From Arthrobacter sp. KBS0703 (GTDB taxonomy: Bacteria > Actinomycetota > Actinomycetes > Actinomycetales > Micrococcaceae): a DNA stretch of 64,000 nucleotides. The notes under the pieces are model-generated. The model saw nothing but the letters and a program-made list of their open reading frames with translations, was not told the DNA's origin and made no database searches. Both the position numbers and the translations under genes were made by a program. Shown one piece after another: positions 8,852-19,228 of this stretch. Each line of letters starts with the position of its first letter. Position 1 is the stretch's first letter. The DNA lies in contig NZ_MVDG02000001.1 of the NCBI RefSeq assembly GCF_002008315.2, forward strand, positions 2,976,001 to 3,040,000, read 5' to 3'.

Positions 8852-9265
8852 ATGGATTTTCAGCACATCATTGAATCAATCGGCAGGTTCATGGACTTCG
8901 CGGGCGTGGCGGTGATGGTGATCGGCGCCTTGGTCTCGATCCCCATGGCGCTGCGCGGCTACCAGCCGAGGCGTTTGCCTGCGGATGCCGCGCGAATGTC
9001 AGTTTACCGGTCGTACCGCCAACTGCTGGGGCGCTCCATTCTGCTGGGGCTGGAGCTGCTCGTGGCGGCCGACATCATCCGCACCGTGGCCGTCACGCCG
9101 ACGTTTGAAAGCGTGGGCGTGCTGGCAATCATCGTGCTGATCCGTACTTTCCTGAGCTTCTCGCTGGAGCTGGAGATCACCGGCCGGTGGCCCTGGCAGA
9201 AGGAGCCGGCCGCGGGCGGGTCAGGCGGATCACGGCAGCGGGAATCCGCGGTTTCCGAGACGTAG
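8852..9265 (+). CDS. DUF1622 family membrane protein
   Basis: A 137-residue inner-membrane protein with three hydrophobic segments. The stretch LLGRSILLGLELLVAADIIRTVAV, then VLIRTFLSFSLELEITGRWPW, is the DUF1622 signature. Function unknown. A GGGGG ribosome site at 8843-8847 favours the ATG at 8852 over the adjacent GTG at 8849. The C-terminal 20 residues are Gly/Ser-rich and polar. Confidence 0.88.
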   Translation: MDFQHIIESIGRFMDFAGVAVMVIGALVSIPMALRGYQPRRLPADAARMSVYRSYRQLLGRSILLGLELLVAADIIRTVAVTPTFESVGVLAIIVLIRTFLSFSLELEITGRWPWQKEPAAGGSGGSRQRESAVSET

Positions 9266-9345
9266 CCCGGCCCGCGACGGGCATGCTTTCCGCCTGACTT
9301 CCCCGGCGCGGCTTAATTGTCTGACCCCTCTGGGAGAGTTTCCCT

Positions 9346-11204
9346 ATGGAAGCCATTGGGGAATGCGCAGCGGGTCACGCCGCGGGGCGGGCGGTCACGC
9401 CGGGCCTTGGCGCGGTTGCCCTGCTGCGGGGCCGCCGGCTGCGCAGCGTTCCTGCTTCTGCCTTCCGCACGGATTGCGTGGCGTCCGACGGCGGTGCTGC
9501 CGCCGGCTTTGGTGCCGCCGGTTTTGGCGCGGCAAGCGACCGCCTGCAACTGTGCCTGGCGGTTCTGGAAGCCGCTGTCGAGTCCGCGCCGGACGAGCTG
9601 GCCCTGGCCGGTTTCGCGGAGGCCGCGGATTTCGCCGGGCTCGCCGAGGAGATCGCCCGCCGGGCCGAATACCTGCAGGTACTCAGTGCGGGGGCCGTGG
9701 ACCGGACCCGCACCGAAGCGATCAACCCCGCCGGACCCGCAAGCAAAGCCGCCGGCTGGACCACCGGCTGGGGCCACGACGAGGCTGACGACGGCGAAGC
9801 CGCTGGTGCCGGCGGCGCGGCCGCGGCCGCTTCTCCAGACTCTGTTGCCGTTCCCACTTCACCTTCCGGCTCCGCCGCCACAAACTCCGCTGGCTCTGTC
9901 CCGGCGGTGTCGCCGGCCGATGACGGGTGCCGGAACACCGCGGAGTTCCTGCGGGTCCGGCTGCGGATCGGGGCGGGGAAGCCCGCCGCCGGCTCGCCCT
10001 GGCCTCCGCCGTCCTCCCCCGCACCGGCATCACCGGCCAGCCCCTGCCCCCGGCCTGCGAAGAAACCGCCGCCGCCCTCGCCACCGGCACCATCGCCTCC
10101 CGCGCCGGCACCATCATCACCACCGCCCTGGACCGCGTCCGCCACATCGCCGCACCCGAGGACCTCGCCCGGATGGAACACGTCCTGACCCGCACCGCGA
10201 CCACCAACGACCAGGACTTCCTCACCCGCATCACCCAGCGCTGGACCGACGCCATCGACCAGGACGGCACCGAACCCAGCGAAGAAGACCTCCGCCACCG
10301 CCAAGGCACCTTCCTCCGCCGCCCCCGCCGCGGACTCCACCACCTCGAAATCTTCGCCACCGCCGACCAATACGAACACCTCCTCACCGTCATGAACACC
10401 GCCACCAACCCCGCACCCCACCCACCACCGGCCCCGGAACCGGCACAGACAGCACAAGCGGCGCGGCAGGAAACAGCGACGCGAGCACGAACACTTCGAC
10501 GGCGGCAGCCCACGCCGGGCCGGGATTCGGCGCCGCAGCCGAGGCCGCCGCCGACACCGCCCACCTGGAACGCCGCACCCGGCCCCAACAACTCCTCGAC
10601 GGCCTCATCGGCGCCTGCAAAACCGCCCTCGCCACCGCAACCCTGCCCGCCACCGGCGGCCTCCGGCCCCAGGTCATGGTCACCATCAGCTACCAGGACC
10701 TCCTCAACCGCCTCGAGACCACCGCCACCAACGGACCCCGCTACAACACCCCCGCGGGCGGGCCACCCGGCACCGCGACCGGGACCGGAACGTTCACCTA
10801 CACCGGGCCCGTCACCCCCGCCACCATCCGCAAAATCGCCTGCGACGCCGACATCATCCCCATCCTCCTCGGCAGCGAAGGCCGCATCCTCGACATCGGC
10901 CGCACCACCCGCATCTTCCCGCCCCACATCCGCAAAGCCATCACCGCCCGCGACCAAGGCTGCACCTTCCCCAACTGCACCATCCCCGCCCCTGGTGCGA
11001 AGCCCACCACACCACCTACTGGTCACACGGCGGACCCACCAACACCGACAACGGCACACTCCTCTGCACCCACCACCACCACCTCATCCACAAGGAACAA
11101 TGGACCATCCACATGCAAACCGGCATCCCCTGGTTCATCCCCCCCCCCCACCCCACATCGACCCCAAACAAACACCCCGCCGCAACCACCAACACCACAA
11201 CTAA
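9346..11204 (+). pseudogene. DUF222/13E12-type HNH endonuclease gene, frame broken four times
   Basis: The first part encodes a DUF222-like N-terminus in one frame (9346 to about 9980). Recognisable sequence then continues in a second frame (EARRRLALASAVLPRTG to about 10420) and a third (TAHLERRTRPQQLLDGLIGAC to about 10990). It returns to the first frame from 10993 (PWCEAHHTTYWSHGG, the HNH motif, then GTLLCTHHHHLIH), and ends in the second frame after an 11-C run at 11139-11149 (PHIDPKQTPRRN, stop at 11204). The breaks fall in GC- or C-rich tracts, so they may be sequencing indels or real decay. A ribosome site (GGGAG) precedes the ATG. DUF222/HNH genes are multi-copy and of unknown role in Arthrobacter. 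Confidence 0.85.
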
Positions 11205-11531
11205 ACCCACCGGGGAACGCAAGCTGGGAAACCCTCTGCCCAGGCAATCGGACACGGGGAAGCCGAGATGTGAGGGCGCGACGCGAAGAAGCCACCCGCA
11301 CGCCGGGAAGTGCCTAAATGATCGCGCTGGGGAGTGCCTGAATAATGCTGGAACTCCCAGACCAAGTCGCGGGAGCCGTGGGGCCCGCGAAGGCCGGTTC
11401 GGGTGACAGAGTCCGCGCACTAATCAACGCAGCGCCCGGTCCCGTTCAGGGCGTCCGGGCGCTGCAGTAGCTTCTCAATTCGCGGGGGCAGTTCACCGCG
11501 TCAACTCATCGTCTGAATTCAGTGCGACGCC
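11205..11531. other. 327-base gap with one hairpin
   Basis: No convincing gene is seen. The only structure is a perfect 11-bp inverted repeat, GCAGCGCCCGG (11429-11439) with CCGGGCGCTGC (11455-11465), with a 15-base loop. It lies between convergent genes and may terminate transcription, though its T-tract is weak. Confidence 0.5.
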
Positions 11532-11852
11532 CTAGGCGTCCTGCCAGCCGCTGCCTTCCGCGAATGTGGCCACAACGTTTCCGACGCCGGCCTGCAGGGA
11601 GTTGGAGGGATCCTCATACAAAGTCGCCTCCGTGGCGCGGCTGTGCAGGATCAGCTGTTCGGCTTCAAGCTTCGCCTCAGAAACCGTGGCCCCAATAATG
11701 CCCGTGCGGGCCGGCAGTTCGGGCGTGTGGACTATTTCAGCGTCCATTTCCGACAGCGGGATGGTAGTCCCGGTCTGGATTTCATCGTGCGGAAACTCGA
11801 ATTCGGCGTTGTCGGGCGCAGTGGGGACCGTGTATTCCAAGAAATAAGTCAT
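11532..11852 (-). CDS. Small hypothetical protein
   Basis: A 106-residue acidic, soluble-looking protein (start MTYFLEYTVPTAPDNAEFEF) with no membrane segment and no motif I recognise. An AAGGGTGGC ribosome-site-like stretch lies a few bases before the ATG at 11852. Codon use is normal for the window, which supports a real gene. It lies just downstream of ggt on the same strand, 107 bases after its stop. Confidence 0.65.
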   Translation of the reverse strand: MTYFLEYTVPTAPDNAEFEFPHDEIQTGTTIPLSEMDAEIVHTPELPARTGIIGATVSEAKLEAEQLILHSRATEATLYEDPSNSLQAGVGNVVATFAEGSGWQDA

Positions 11853-11959
11853 GCTGCCACCCTTGCAGAACGGCCCCCATGGCCGAAACCCCGCCGCGCC
11901 TGCGAGGCAGATGAATCGCTCGAGCCAGCGTCCACCTGCACGCGTTTATCTCCCGGCCG

Positions 11960-13871
11960 CTATCTCCCTGCCGCGTATCCCTGAGCCCCGCGCGGATTGG
12001 CGGCGGCCTGGAGCACGCCCGTTGCCGGATCACGGCCGACGGCAGAGAGCCGGCCCAGCGCCCAGTCACCCGCCCGCGTGATTCTGTGCCCCCTGCGCTC
12101 GAGGCCCGCTATCACGTCGTCGCCCAGCCGGTCCTCGACGACGGCGCCACCCGGCTCCCACGTGCGGGGCCAGAACGAGCCGGGCATCGACGTCGTATGG
12201 AACGCTGGGGCGTCGATCGCCTGCTGCGGCGAATATCCGCCAACGATCGTCCGGAGCAGATACAGGAGCTGCCATTGATCCTGCTGGTCTCCGCCCGGTG
12301 AGCCAAGGGCAGTCACGGCAACGCCGTCGCGCAGCACCAGTGTTGGCGTCAGCGTGGTCCGGGGCCGCTTGCCCGGCGTGAGAGTGGACGGCGTCCCCTC
12401 TTCGAGCCATGTCATCTGCAGCCTGGTCCCGAGGCAAAAGCCCAGCTCCGGTATGGCAGGCGAGGACTGGAGCCAGCCGCCGGACGGAGTGGCCGAGACC
12501 ATGTTGCCCCAGCGGTCCACGACGTCGATGTGGCACGTATCGCCGCGAGTCTCCCCCGTCGCCTCCACGGTGGGTTCGCCGAGCGTCGGCTCGCCAACGC
12601 CGGCGAAACCAACGCCGGCACCGCCGGTAAGGCTGTCTCTTATACACATCTACGCCGTCGGCGCGGGGACCGCCGTCGTCACCCGCGAGCGCCCGCGGCA
12701 CGTACTCGGTGCGCAGCGCGGGCATGAACGGCTCCCGGCCGGGCACGCTGCCAGGGCGGAAGTCGTGGGAGGCGTTGTCCGTGATCAGCTCGCGGCGCGA
12801 AGCGGCGTATTCGTACGACAGCAGGTAGTCCAGCGGAACGTCCGTGTCGCCGTAGTAGGCCTCGCGGTCAGCGAGCGCCAGCTTCTGCGCCTCAAGGATG
12901 GTGTGCGCGCCGAGTTCCGTGGAAGGGTCGAGGCGGTCGTCGTCGAAACCGTTCAGTATGGCCAGCGTCTGCAACAGGGCCGGCCCCTGCCCCCACGGCC
13001 CCGTCTTGGCGATGGTGTGGCCGCGGAATTCCAGCGTGGCCGCGTCTTCATAGGACGCGCGGAATCCGGCCAGGTCCGCCATGGCCAGGACGCCGCGGTG
13101 GTCCGTCCCCGACGAGTGGCGGTGCGGTGCCTGCACCGCCTTGGCCACGGCGCGCGCAACGAATCCCTCACTCCACTCCCGCCGAGCTGCGTCAATGCGC
13201 GCTTCACGCGTGTGCGACGCAGTCGTGACAGCCTCGCCGAGGCCGGCCCCCGCCTGCACCAGCTTCTGCAGGGTTCGGGCGTGGGCCGGATTCCGGATCA
13301 ATTCGCCCTCCTCCGGAATCCGTCCGCCGGGCATCCACAACTCAGCGGACGTGGGCCAGTGCTCCCGGAACAGCCCGGCCACCGCGGCAATGGTGCTCCC
13401 TACCCGCGCCAGCACCGGGTGCCCGTCCCGCGCATACCTGATCGCGAAGTCCAACACTTCCGCCAGTTCCCACGACCCGTGGTCCCGCAACAGCAAAAGC
13501 CAGGCGTCGACGGCGCCGGGTACTGCAGCGGCAAGCGCACCGGAGCCGGGAACCAAGTCCAGTCCTTCGTCCAGGAAGTGCTGAACAGTGGCGCCGGCAG
13601 GCGCCGGGCCCTGCCCCATCAGGATGACGGGTTTTCCCGGTTCCGCCGCTGTGCTGAACACTCCGGTCATGTCACCGCCCGGCCCGTTGAGGTGCGGCTC
13701 CACGACGTGCAGGACGAACGCGGCCGCGGTGGCGGCGTCGAAAGCATTGCCGCCCCGCTCCAGCACGGCCTGGGCGGTAGCCGTGGCAAGCCAGTGCGTG
13801 GAGGCAGCCATGCCGAACGTTCCCCGCAGGGTGGGACGGGTGGTGAATTGGTCCGGCCGCGTGAAACTCAT
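11960..13871 (-). CDS. ggt: Gamma-glutamyltransferase, interrupted by adapter
   Basis: An Ntn-hydrolase precursor that transfers or hydrolyses gamma-glutamyl groups, as in glutathione turnover. The frame breaks at a 19-base Nextera mosaic end (12633-12651). Removing exactly those bases gives one open frame of 630 residues from the ATG at 13871. The N-terminal half shows GMAASTHWLATATAQAVLE and GGNAFDAATAAAFVL. The catalytic nucleophile should be Thr439 in the restored protein (GDTCHIDVVDRWGNMVSATP), which starts the small subunit after self-cleavage. GSPGGDQQDQW near the end is also typical. No signal peptide is evident, so it is probably cytosolic. Confidence 0.9.
12633..12651. other. Nextera mosaic-end adapter (artefact) inside ggt
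   Basis: CTGTCTCTTATACACATCT is the 19-base Tn5 mosaic end used in Nextera libraries. It stands alone here, with no transposase gene and no 9-bp target duplication, and it breaks the ggt frame by exactly its own length. Confidence 0.97.
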
Positions 13872-14038
13872 GGGGCTACTGTAGCCACGCCCTCCCGCAC
13901 AGCCCGGGACCCCGCGCAGGGGAGAGTCTGACGGGAAACTCGGTAACAATTCAGCCGTTGACCGTTATGGCAAGGCTTTCGAGTCCAAATTCACCCCATA
14001 AGCTCGATTTCGCGTCGGCTACCGGTCAGGATGAACTA

Positions 14039-16351
14039 ATGAAACGCGGAGCTCCTGTCGATGACATCAATGAAGATGACCTGCTGGTCGGAAAACCCAA
14101 GAAATCAGCCGCCGGGCTAAAGGCGGTCGAAGTCGCCCTCGAACGCGGGATCGCCCAGGCGGGCGTGACGCGGACTATGCAGTCCCTGCTGCGCCTGAAC
14201 CAACGCGACGGCACGGACTGTCCGGGCTGTGCCTGGCCGGAGTCGCAAGGAACCCGGAAGCCGGCGGAGTTCTGCGAGAACGGCGCCAAGGCCGTCGCGG
14301 AGGAAAACACACTCCGCACCGTGACCCCGGAGTTCTGGGCGGAGCATTCCATCGCGGAACTGGCCACCAAAACGGAGTACTGGCTCGGAAACCAAGGGCG
14401 CATCACCCATCCGATGGTGATCCGCCCCGGTGACACCCACTACTCCCCCATCGCGTGGCAGGAAGCCTTCGACCTGATCGGCGAGCATGTTCGCGCCACC
14501 ACCCCGGAGCGCACGGTCTTCTACACCTCCGGCCGGACCGCCAACGAAACAGCGTTCATGTACCAGCTGTTCGCCCGTTCCATCGGCACCAACAACCTGC
14601 CGGACTGCTCCAACATGTGCCACGAATCCTCGGGCAGCGCCCTGAACCCGACCATCGGGATCGGCAAGGGGACCGTGTCCCTGGAAGACATCCACAACGC
14701 CGAACTGATTTTCGTTGTCGGGCAGAACCCCGGAACCAACCACCCGAGGATGCTTTCCGCGCTTGCTGACTGCAAGAGCAACGGCGGCAAGATCGTGGCC
14801 GTGAACCCGCTGCCGGAAGCCGGCCTCTTCAATTTCAAGGACCCGCAGTCGATCTCCGGCGTCATTGGCAACGGTTCGTCCCTGGCCGACGAGTTCCTGC
14901 CCATCAAGGTGGGCGGCGACCTTGCCCTGTTCCAGGCGCTCGGGCACCTCCTGCTTGAAGAGGAGGAGCGTGTCCCTGGCTCCGTCGTCGACCACGAGTT
15001 CGTCACGGCCAACACCGAGGGCTTCGACGCCTACCGCGCAGCCCGCAAGGATTTGGACTGGGCGGAAATCGAAATTGCCACCGGGCTGTCCCGGCTGCAG
15101 ATTTCCACGATTGCCCAGATGCTGGTCAAGTCCAAGGCCACCATCATCTGCTGGGCCCTGGGCCTCACCCAGCAGCCGCACTCGGTGGACACGATCAAGG
15201 AGATCATCAACCTCCTGCTGCTGCAGGGGAACTTCGGCAAGCCCGGCGCGGGCGCCTGCCCCGTCCGCGGCCACTCCAACGTCCAGGGCGACCGCACCAT
15301 GGGCATCTGGGAGAAGCCCAAGGAATGGCTCCTCGCCGCCCTCGACCAGGAATTCGGGATCGTTTCGCCGCGCGAGCACGGCCTGGATTCCGTGGAGACT
15401 GTTGAGGCTTTCGAGAACGACGACGTCGACGTCTTCGTTTCGATGGGCGGCAACTTCGCGCTGGCGTGCTCGGACACCGAAGTCCTGGAAGCCTCGATGA
15501 AGCGCGTCGGGCTGACGGTCCACATTTCCACGAAGCCCAACCGTTCGCACGTGATGCACGGCCAGACCTCGCTCATCCTGCCGACGCTCGGCCGGACCGA
15601 CACCGACGACAAGCATCCCGGCGGCCGCCAGATCCTCTCGGTCGAGGATTCGATGTCCTGCGTGCACTCCACCCAAGGCCGGCTGACCCCCGTGTCCGAG
15701 CACCTGCTGGCCGAACCCGTGATTGTGGCCCGCATGGCCGCAGCCACGCTGGGCCCGGACCATGCCGTGGACTGGAAGGCGATGGCGGATGACTACGACG
15801 TGATCCGCGACCACATCTCCCGCGTACTCCCGGGCTTCGAGGACTTCAACAAGCGGCTCAGGACGAAGAACGGCTTCATCCTGCCGAACCCGCCGCGGGA
15901 CACCCGCAGCTTCGCCACCGACATCGGCCAGGCGCGGTTTACCGTCAGCCCGCTGGAATACCTGAAGGCCCCCGAAGGGCACCTGATCCTCCAGACCGTC
16001 CGCAGCCACGACCAGTACAACACCACGTTCTACGGCCAGGACGACCGCTACCGCGGCATTTCCAACGGCCGCCGGGTCGTCCTCATCAACAAGGACGACG
16101 CCGCCGAGCTCGGCTTCCAGGACCGCGATCTTGTTGACGTCGTCAGCACCTTCCAGGGCCAGGAGCGCCGGGCGGACAAGTTCCGGCTGGTGTTCTACCC
16201 CACTCCCCGCGGGTGCGCAGCGGCCTATTTCCCGGAGGCGAACGCCCTGGTCCACCGCGAGCTCGTGGCCCGCGAGTCGAACACCCCCGGCTACAAGGCC
16301 ATGACGGTGCGGTTCCTTCCGCATGAGGAGCAGGTCCGGCAACTGAGCTGA
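14039..16351 (+). CDS. FdhF/YdeP-family molybdopterin oxidoreductase
   Basis: A formate-dehydrogenase-like Mo/W-bis-MGD enzyme of 770 residues. Near the N-terminus it carries DCPGCAWP and ENGAKAVAEE, the YdeP-branch signature. SGRTANETAFMYQLFARS, NMCHESSGSAL, GACPVRGHSNVQGDRTMG and a C-terminal molydopterin dinucleotide-binding domain (TVRSHDQYNTTFYGQDDRYRG) follow. The N-terminus lacks the four-cysteine 4Fe-4S motif of true formate dehydrogenases. The natural substrate of this group is unknown; YdeP of E. coli is linked to acid resistance. The ATG at 14039 has an AGGA site eight bases upstream; an ATG at 13967 in the same frame has none. Confidence 0.9.
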   Translation: MKRGAPVDDINEDDLLVGKPKKSAAGLKAVEVALERGIAQAGVTRTMQSLLRLNQRDGTDCPGCAWPESQGTRKPAEFCENGAKAVAEENTLRTVTPEFWAEHSIAELATKTEYWLGNQGRITHPMVIRPGDTHYSPIAWQEAFDLIGEHVRATTPERTVFYTSGRTANETAFMYQLFARSIGTNNLPDCSNMCHESSGSALNPTIGIGKGTVSLEDIHNAELIFVVGQNPGTNHPRMLSALADCKSNGGKIVAVNPLPEAGLFNFKDPQSISGVIGNGSSLADEFLPIKVGGDLALFQALGHLLLEEEERVPGSVVDHEFVTANTEGFDAYRAARKDLDWAEIEIATGLSRLQISTIAQMLVKSKATIICWALGLTQQPHSVDTIKEIINLLLLQGNFGKPGAGACPVRGHSNVQGDRTMGIWEKPKEWLLAALDQEFGIVSPREHGLDSVETVEAFENDDVDVFVSMGGNFALACSDTEVLEASMKRVGLTVHISTKPNRSHVMHGQTSLILPTLGRTDTDDKHPGGRQILSVEDSMSCVHSTQGRLTPVSEHLLAEPVIVARMAAATLGPDHAVDWKAMADDYDVIRDHISRVLPGFEDFNKRLRTKNGFILPNPPRDTRSFATDIGQARFTVSPLEYLKAPEGHLILQTVRSHDQYNTTFYGQDDRYRGISNGRRVVLINKDDAAELGFQDRDLVDVVSTFQGQERRADKFRLVFYPTPRGCAAAYFPEANALVHRELVARESNTPGYKAMTVRFLPHEEQVRQLS

Positions 16352-16379
16352 CCTCAACACACAGACCTCAACACACAAC

Positions 16380-16415
16380 TGAAGCGGCCGGCGGTAAATA
16401 CCGCCGGCCGCTTCA
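16380..16415. terminator. Bidirectional terminator
   Basis: TGAAGCGGCCGGCGG (16380-16394) pairs perfectly with CCGCCGGCCGCTTCA (16401-16415) across a TAAATA loop, a 15-bp stem between two convergent genes. T-rich bases follow on both sides. Confidence 0.85.
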
Positions 16416-16440
16416 GTTGTTTGGCCTGCTTGTGTGGCCG

Positions 16441-19032
16441 CTACTTCGCGAGGCCGGCCTTCCGCAGCGCTTCCGCCATGGCCGTGTTCGCCTGGCTCGG
16501 TGCCTGTTGAGGAGACGCCTTCCGCGGGGCTGCCGTCTCTTGACGGCTGCCTCCGGCTTGGCGGTTGCTTCCCGCCTGACGGTCCCCGGAACGTGCCCGG
16601 TCCCCGCCCGCCTGACGGCCCCCGCTCTTCTGACGTTCTCCTGAAGGTGCGCTTCCTCCGGAGGGCGCCGGTTCGTCGTCGAGCCTCAGCGTGAGGGAGA
16701 TGCGCTTACGCTCGGGGTCCGCCTCGAGCACCTTCACCTTCACCACCTGGCCGGATTTCACCACCTCGCGCGGATCCGACACGAAGCGGTTGGCGAGTGC
16801 CGACACGTGGACCAACCCGTCCTGGTGCACGCCGACGTCGACAAACGCCCCGAACGCGGCAACGTTGGTGACGGTTCCCTCGAGCACCATGCCGGGCCTG
16901 AGGTCGGAGATCTTCTCGATGCCCTCGGAGAAGGTGGCCGCCTTGAACGCCGGCCGCGGATCCCGTCCCGGCTTCTCCAGCTCGGCGATGATGTCGCGGA
17001 CCGTGGGCAAGCCGAACGTGCCGTCCACGAAGTCCTCCGGATTCAGGGAACTGGCCGCGGCCGCCCCCGCCGGCAGAAGCCCAGCATGGACCGGCCCACC
17101 TGCGTTGCCGGATGCAGCCCCTGACCGAGCACCCGCCGCGGCTAGGATCTTCCGCGCCACCGAGTACGCCTCCGGGTGCACACTGGAGGCATCGAGCGGC
17201 TCGGCTCCCCCGGTGATCCGCAGGAACCCGGCGCACTGCTCAAAGGCCTTGGCGCCCAGCCGCGGCACCTTCTTCAGCTCGCTGCGCTTGGCGAAGGGCC
17301 CGTGCTCGTTCCGGTAGGCCACAATGTTTTCGCTCAGCAGCGGTCCGACGCCGGCCACTCGGCTCAGCAGCGCGGGCGATGCCGTATTCACGTCCACCCC
17401 CACCGCGTTCACGCAGTCCTCCACTACGGCGTCCAGGCTGCGGTCCAGCTTGGCTGCGGTCACGTCATGCTGGTACTGCCCGACGCCGATCGACTTCGGA
17501 TCGATCTTCACGAGTTCCGCCAGCGGGTCCTGCAGCCGCCGCGCAATGGAGACGGCGCCCCGCAGGGACACGTCCATGCCCGGCAGTTCGGCCGCGGCCA
17601 GCGCTGACGCCGAGTACACGGACGCGCCGGCCTCGGACACCACGAGCTTCTGCGGCTTCACAGCCCCGCTGGCAGCCGCCCCAGTCCCGGCAGCCGCCTC
17701 TGTTCCTGCGGCCGCCTCCGCGGACAGCCTCTTGAGCAGTTCGGCCGCGAGCTTGTCCGTCTCGCGCGACGCCGTCCCGTTGCCGATCGCCACGAGCTCG
17801 ACGGCGTGCCTCCGCGCCAGCCGTACGAGCGCGGCCAGCGCCTCGTCCCACTTGCGCGCCGGGGCGTGCGGATAGACGGTGTCCGTGGCCACCACCTTGC
17901 CCGTCCCGTCCACCACAGCCACCTTCACGCCGGTGCGCAGCCCGGGATCCAGGCCCAGGGTGGCGCGGTTTCCGGCGGGGGCGGCCAGCAGCACATCCCG
18001 CAGGTTGGCGGCGAAGACACGGACGGCCTCGTCCTCCGCGGCGGCGAACATCCGCCCGCGCAGGTCAGCCGTCAGCCGCGCCAGCACCCGGGAGCGCCAC
18101 GCCACCTGTGCAGTCTGCAGCAGCCAAGCGTCGGCAGGCCGGCCGCGGTCGGCCACCCCGAGGAACCTGGCCACCGCTGATTCGTAACGGGCGCGCGCGG
18201 CGGCGAGGGCGTCGTCGTCGGCCGGGTCCGCCTCGGCAAGGTCGAGCTCCAGGACGCCGTCCTTCTCGCCGCGCAGCAGCGCCAGCACCCGGTGCGACGG
18301 CATGCCCGACGGTGCCTGCGAGAAGTCAAAGTAGTCGGCGAACTTCTGGCCGTCGGACTCCTTGCCCTTCTTCACGCGCGACGCCATCCGCCCCTGCGTC
18401 CACAGCCTCTCCCGCAGCGTCTCGGCGAGGTCGGGATCCTGCGCCACGCGCTCCACGATGATGGCCCGCGCGCCGGCGAGCGCGGAAGCCGGGTCCTCGA
18501 TAGCGTGCTCGGAGTTCAGGTACTTCGCGGCCTCCTGCTCCGGATCCAGCTCGGGCCGTTTGAGCAGCGCATCCGCGAGCGGCTCCAGCCCGGCCTCGCG
18601 GGCGATCTGCGCCTTGGTGCGGCGCTTGGATTTGAAGGGCAGGTAAATGTCCTCCAGCCTGGATTTTGTGTCGGCGCCGACGACGGCGGCCTGCAGTTCC
18701 GGCGTCAGCTTCCCCTGCGCGGCGATCGCTTCAAGGACGGCACGACGGCGGTCCTCCAGTTCGCGGAGGTACCGCAGGCGCTCGTCGAGCTCGCGGAGCT
18801 GGGTATCGTCCAGCGTCCCGGTGGCTTCCTTGCGGTACCGGGCGATGAAGGGAACGGTGGATCCGCCGTCGAGCAGGTCCACGGCGGCCTTCACCTGCCA
18901 GGTCTTCACGCCGAGCTCGTCGGCGATCTGGGCCGCGATGGAGGCGGCGCCTTGGTCGGCAGCACGCTCAGCGGTGGGCGTGGGTACTGTTGCTGGCGCG
19001 GGCACGGAACGGGGCTGCGGGATTTGGGTCAC
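16441..19032 (-). CDS. tex: Tex-family S1 RNA-binding protein
   Basis: A 863-residue homologue of Tex/YhgF, a transcription accessory protein that binds nucleic acid. Visible blocks are the N-terminal helical region (VPFIARYRKEATGTLDD), the YqgF-like RNase H fold (LGLDPGLRTGVKVAVVD), the helix-hairpin-helix region (GVDVNTASPALLSRVAGVG) and an S1 domain near the C-terminus (LRPGMVLEGTVTNVAAFGAF). About 60 residues after S1 form a Gly/Ser/Gln/Arg tail with repeated DRQAG/NRQAG units. GTG at 19032 is preferred because a TGAGG site lies upstream; the frame is open to 19152. Confidence 0.92.
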   Translation of the reverse strand: MTQIPQPRSVPAPATVPTPTAERAADQGAASIAAQIADELGVKTWQVKAAVDLLDGGSTVPFIARYRKEATGTLDDTQLRELDERLRYLRELEDRRRAVLEAIAAQGKLTPELQAAVVGADTKSRLEDIYLPFKSKRRTKAQIAREAGLEPLADALLKRPELDPEQEAAKYLNSEHAIEDPASALAGARAIIVERVAQDPDLAETLRERLWTQGRMASRVKKGKESDGQKFADYFDFSQAPSGMPSHRVLALLRGEKDGVLELDLAEADPADDDALAAARARYESAVARFLGVADRGRPADAWLLQTAQVAWRSRVLARLTADLRGRMFAAAEDEAVRVFAANLRDVLLAAPAGNRATLGLDPGLRTGVKVAVVDGTGKVVATDTVYPHAPARKWDEALAALVRLARRHAVELVAIGNGTASRETDKLAAELLKRLSAEAAAGTEAAAGTGAAASGAVKPQKLVVSEAGASVYSASALAAAELPGMDVSLRGAVSIARRLQDPLAELVKIDPKSIGVGQYQHDVTAAKLDRSLDAVVEDCVNAVGVDVNTASPALLSRVAGVGPLLSENIVAYRNEHGPFAKRSELKKVPRLGAKAFEQCAGFLRITGGAEPLDASSVHPEAYSVARKILAAAGARSGAASGNAGGPVHAGLLPAGAAAASSLNPEDFVDGTFGLPTVRDIIAELEKPGRDPRPAFKAATFSEGIEKISDLRPGMVLEGTVTNVAAFGAFVDVGVHQDGLVHVSALANRFVSDPREVVKSGQVVKVKVLEADPERKRISLTLRLDDEPAPSGGSAPSGERQKSGGRQAGGDRARSGDRQAGSNRQAGGSRQETAAPRKASPQQAPSQANTAMAEALRKAGLAK

Positions 19033-19228
19033 CCGTACATTTTGCCTCACTTGGCCCCGCACGGCGGGAAAACAGCCCATCCGGGAGGGACCCCGGCCGG
19101 AAGACGGGGGCACACGGCGGGCACGTCCAGCAGGCCGGCCCGGGCCAACCAACGCACTCTACCCACGGCAGGGCTTAAGTGGTGTAGTGACTGTAGGCAG
19201 CGAAAGTCCTCGGCATAGGCGGCGCATC

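Noticed and set aside
11960..13871. ggt as a true pseudogene
   Set aside because: The only lesion is exactly one adapter length.
14117..16378. 753-codon open frame antisense to the YdeP-type gene
   Set aside because: Translation is Gly/Val/His/Arg-rich without any domain; an effect of high GC on the opposite strand of a real gene.
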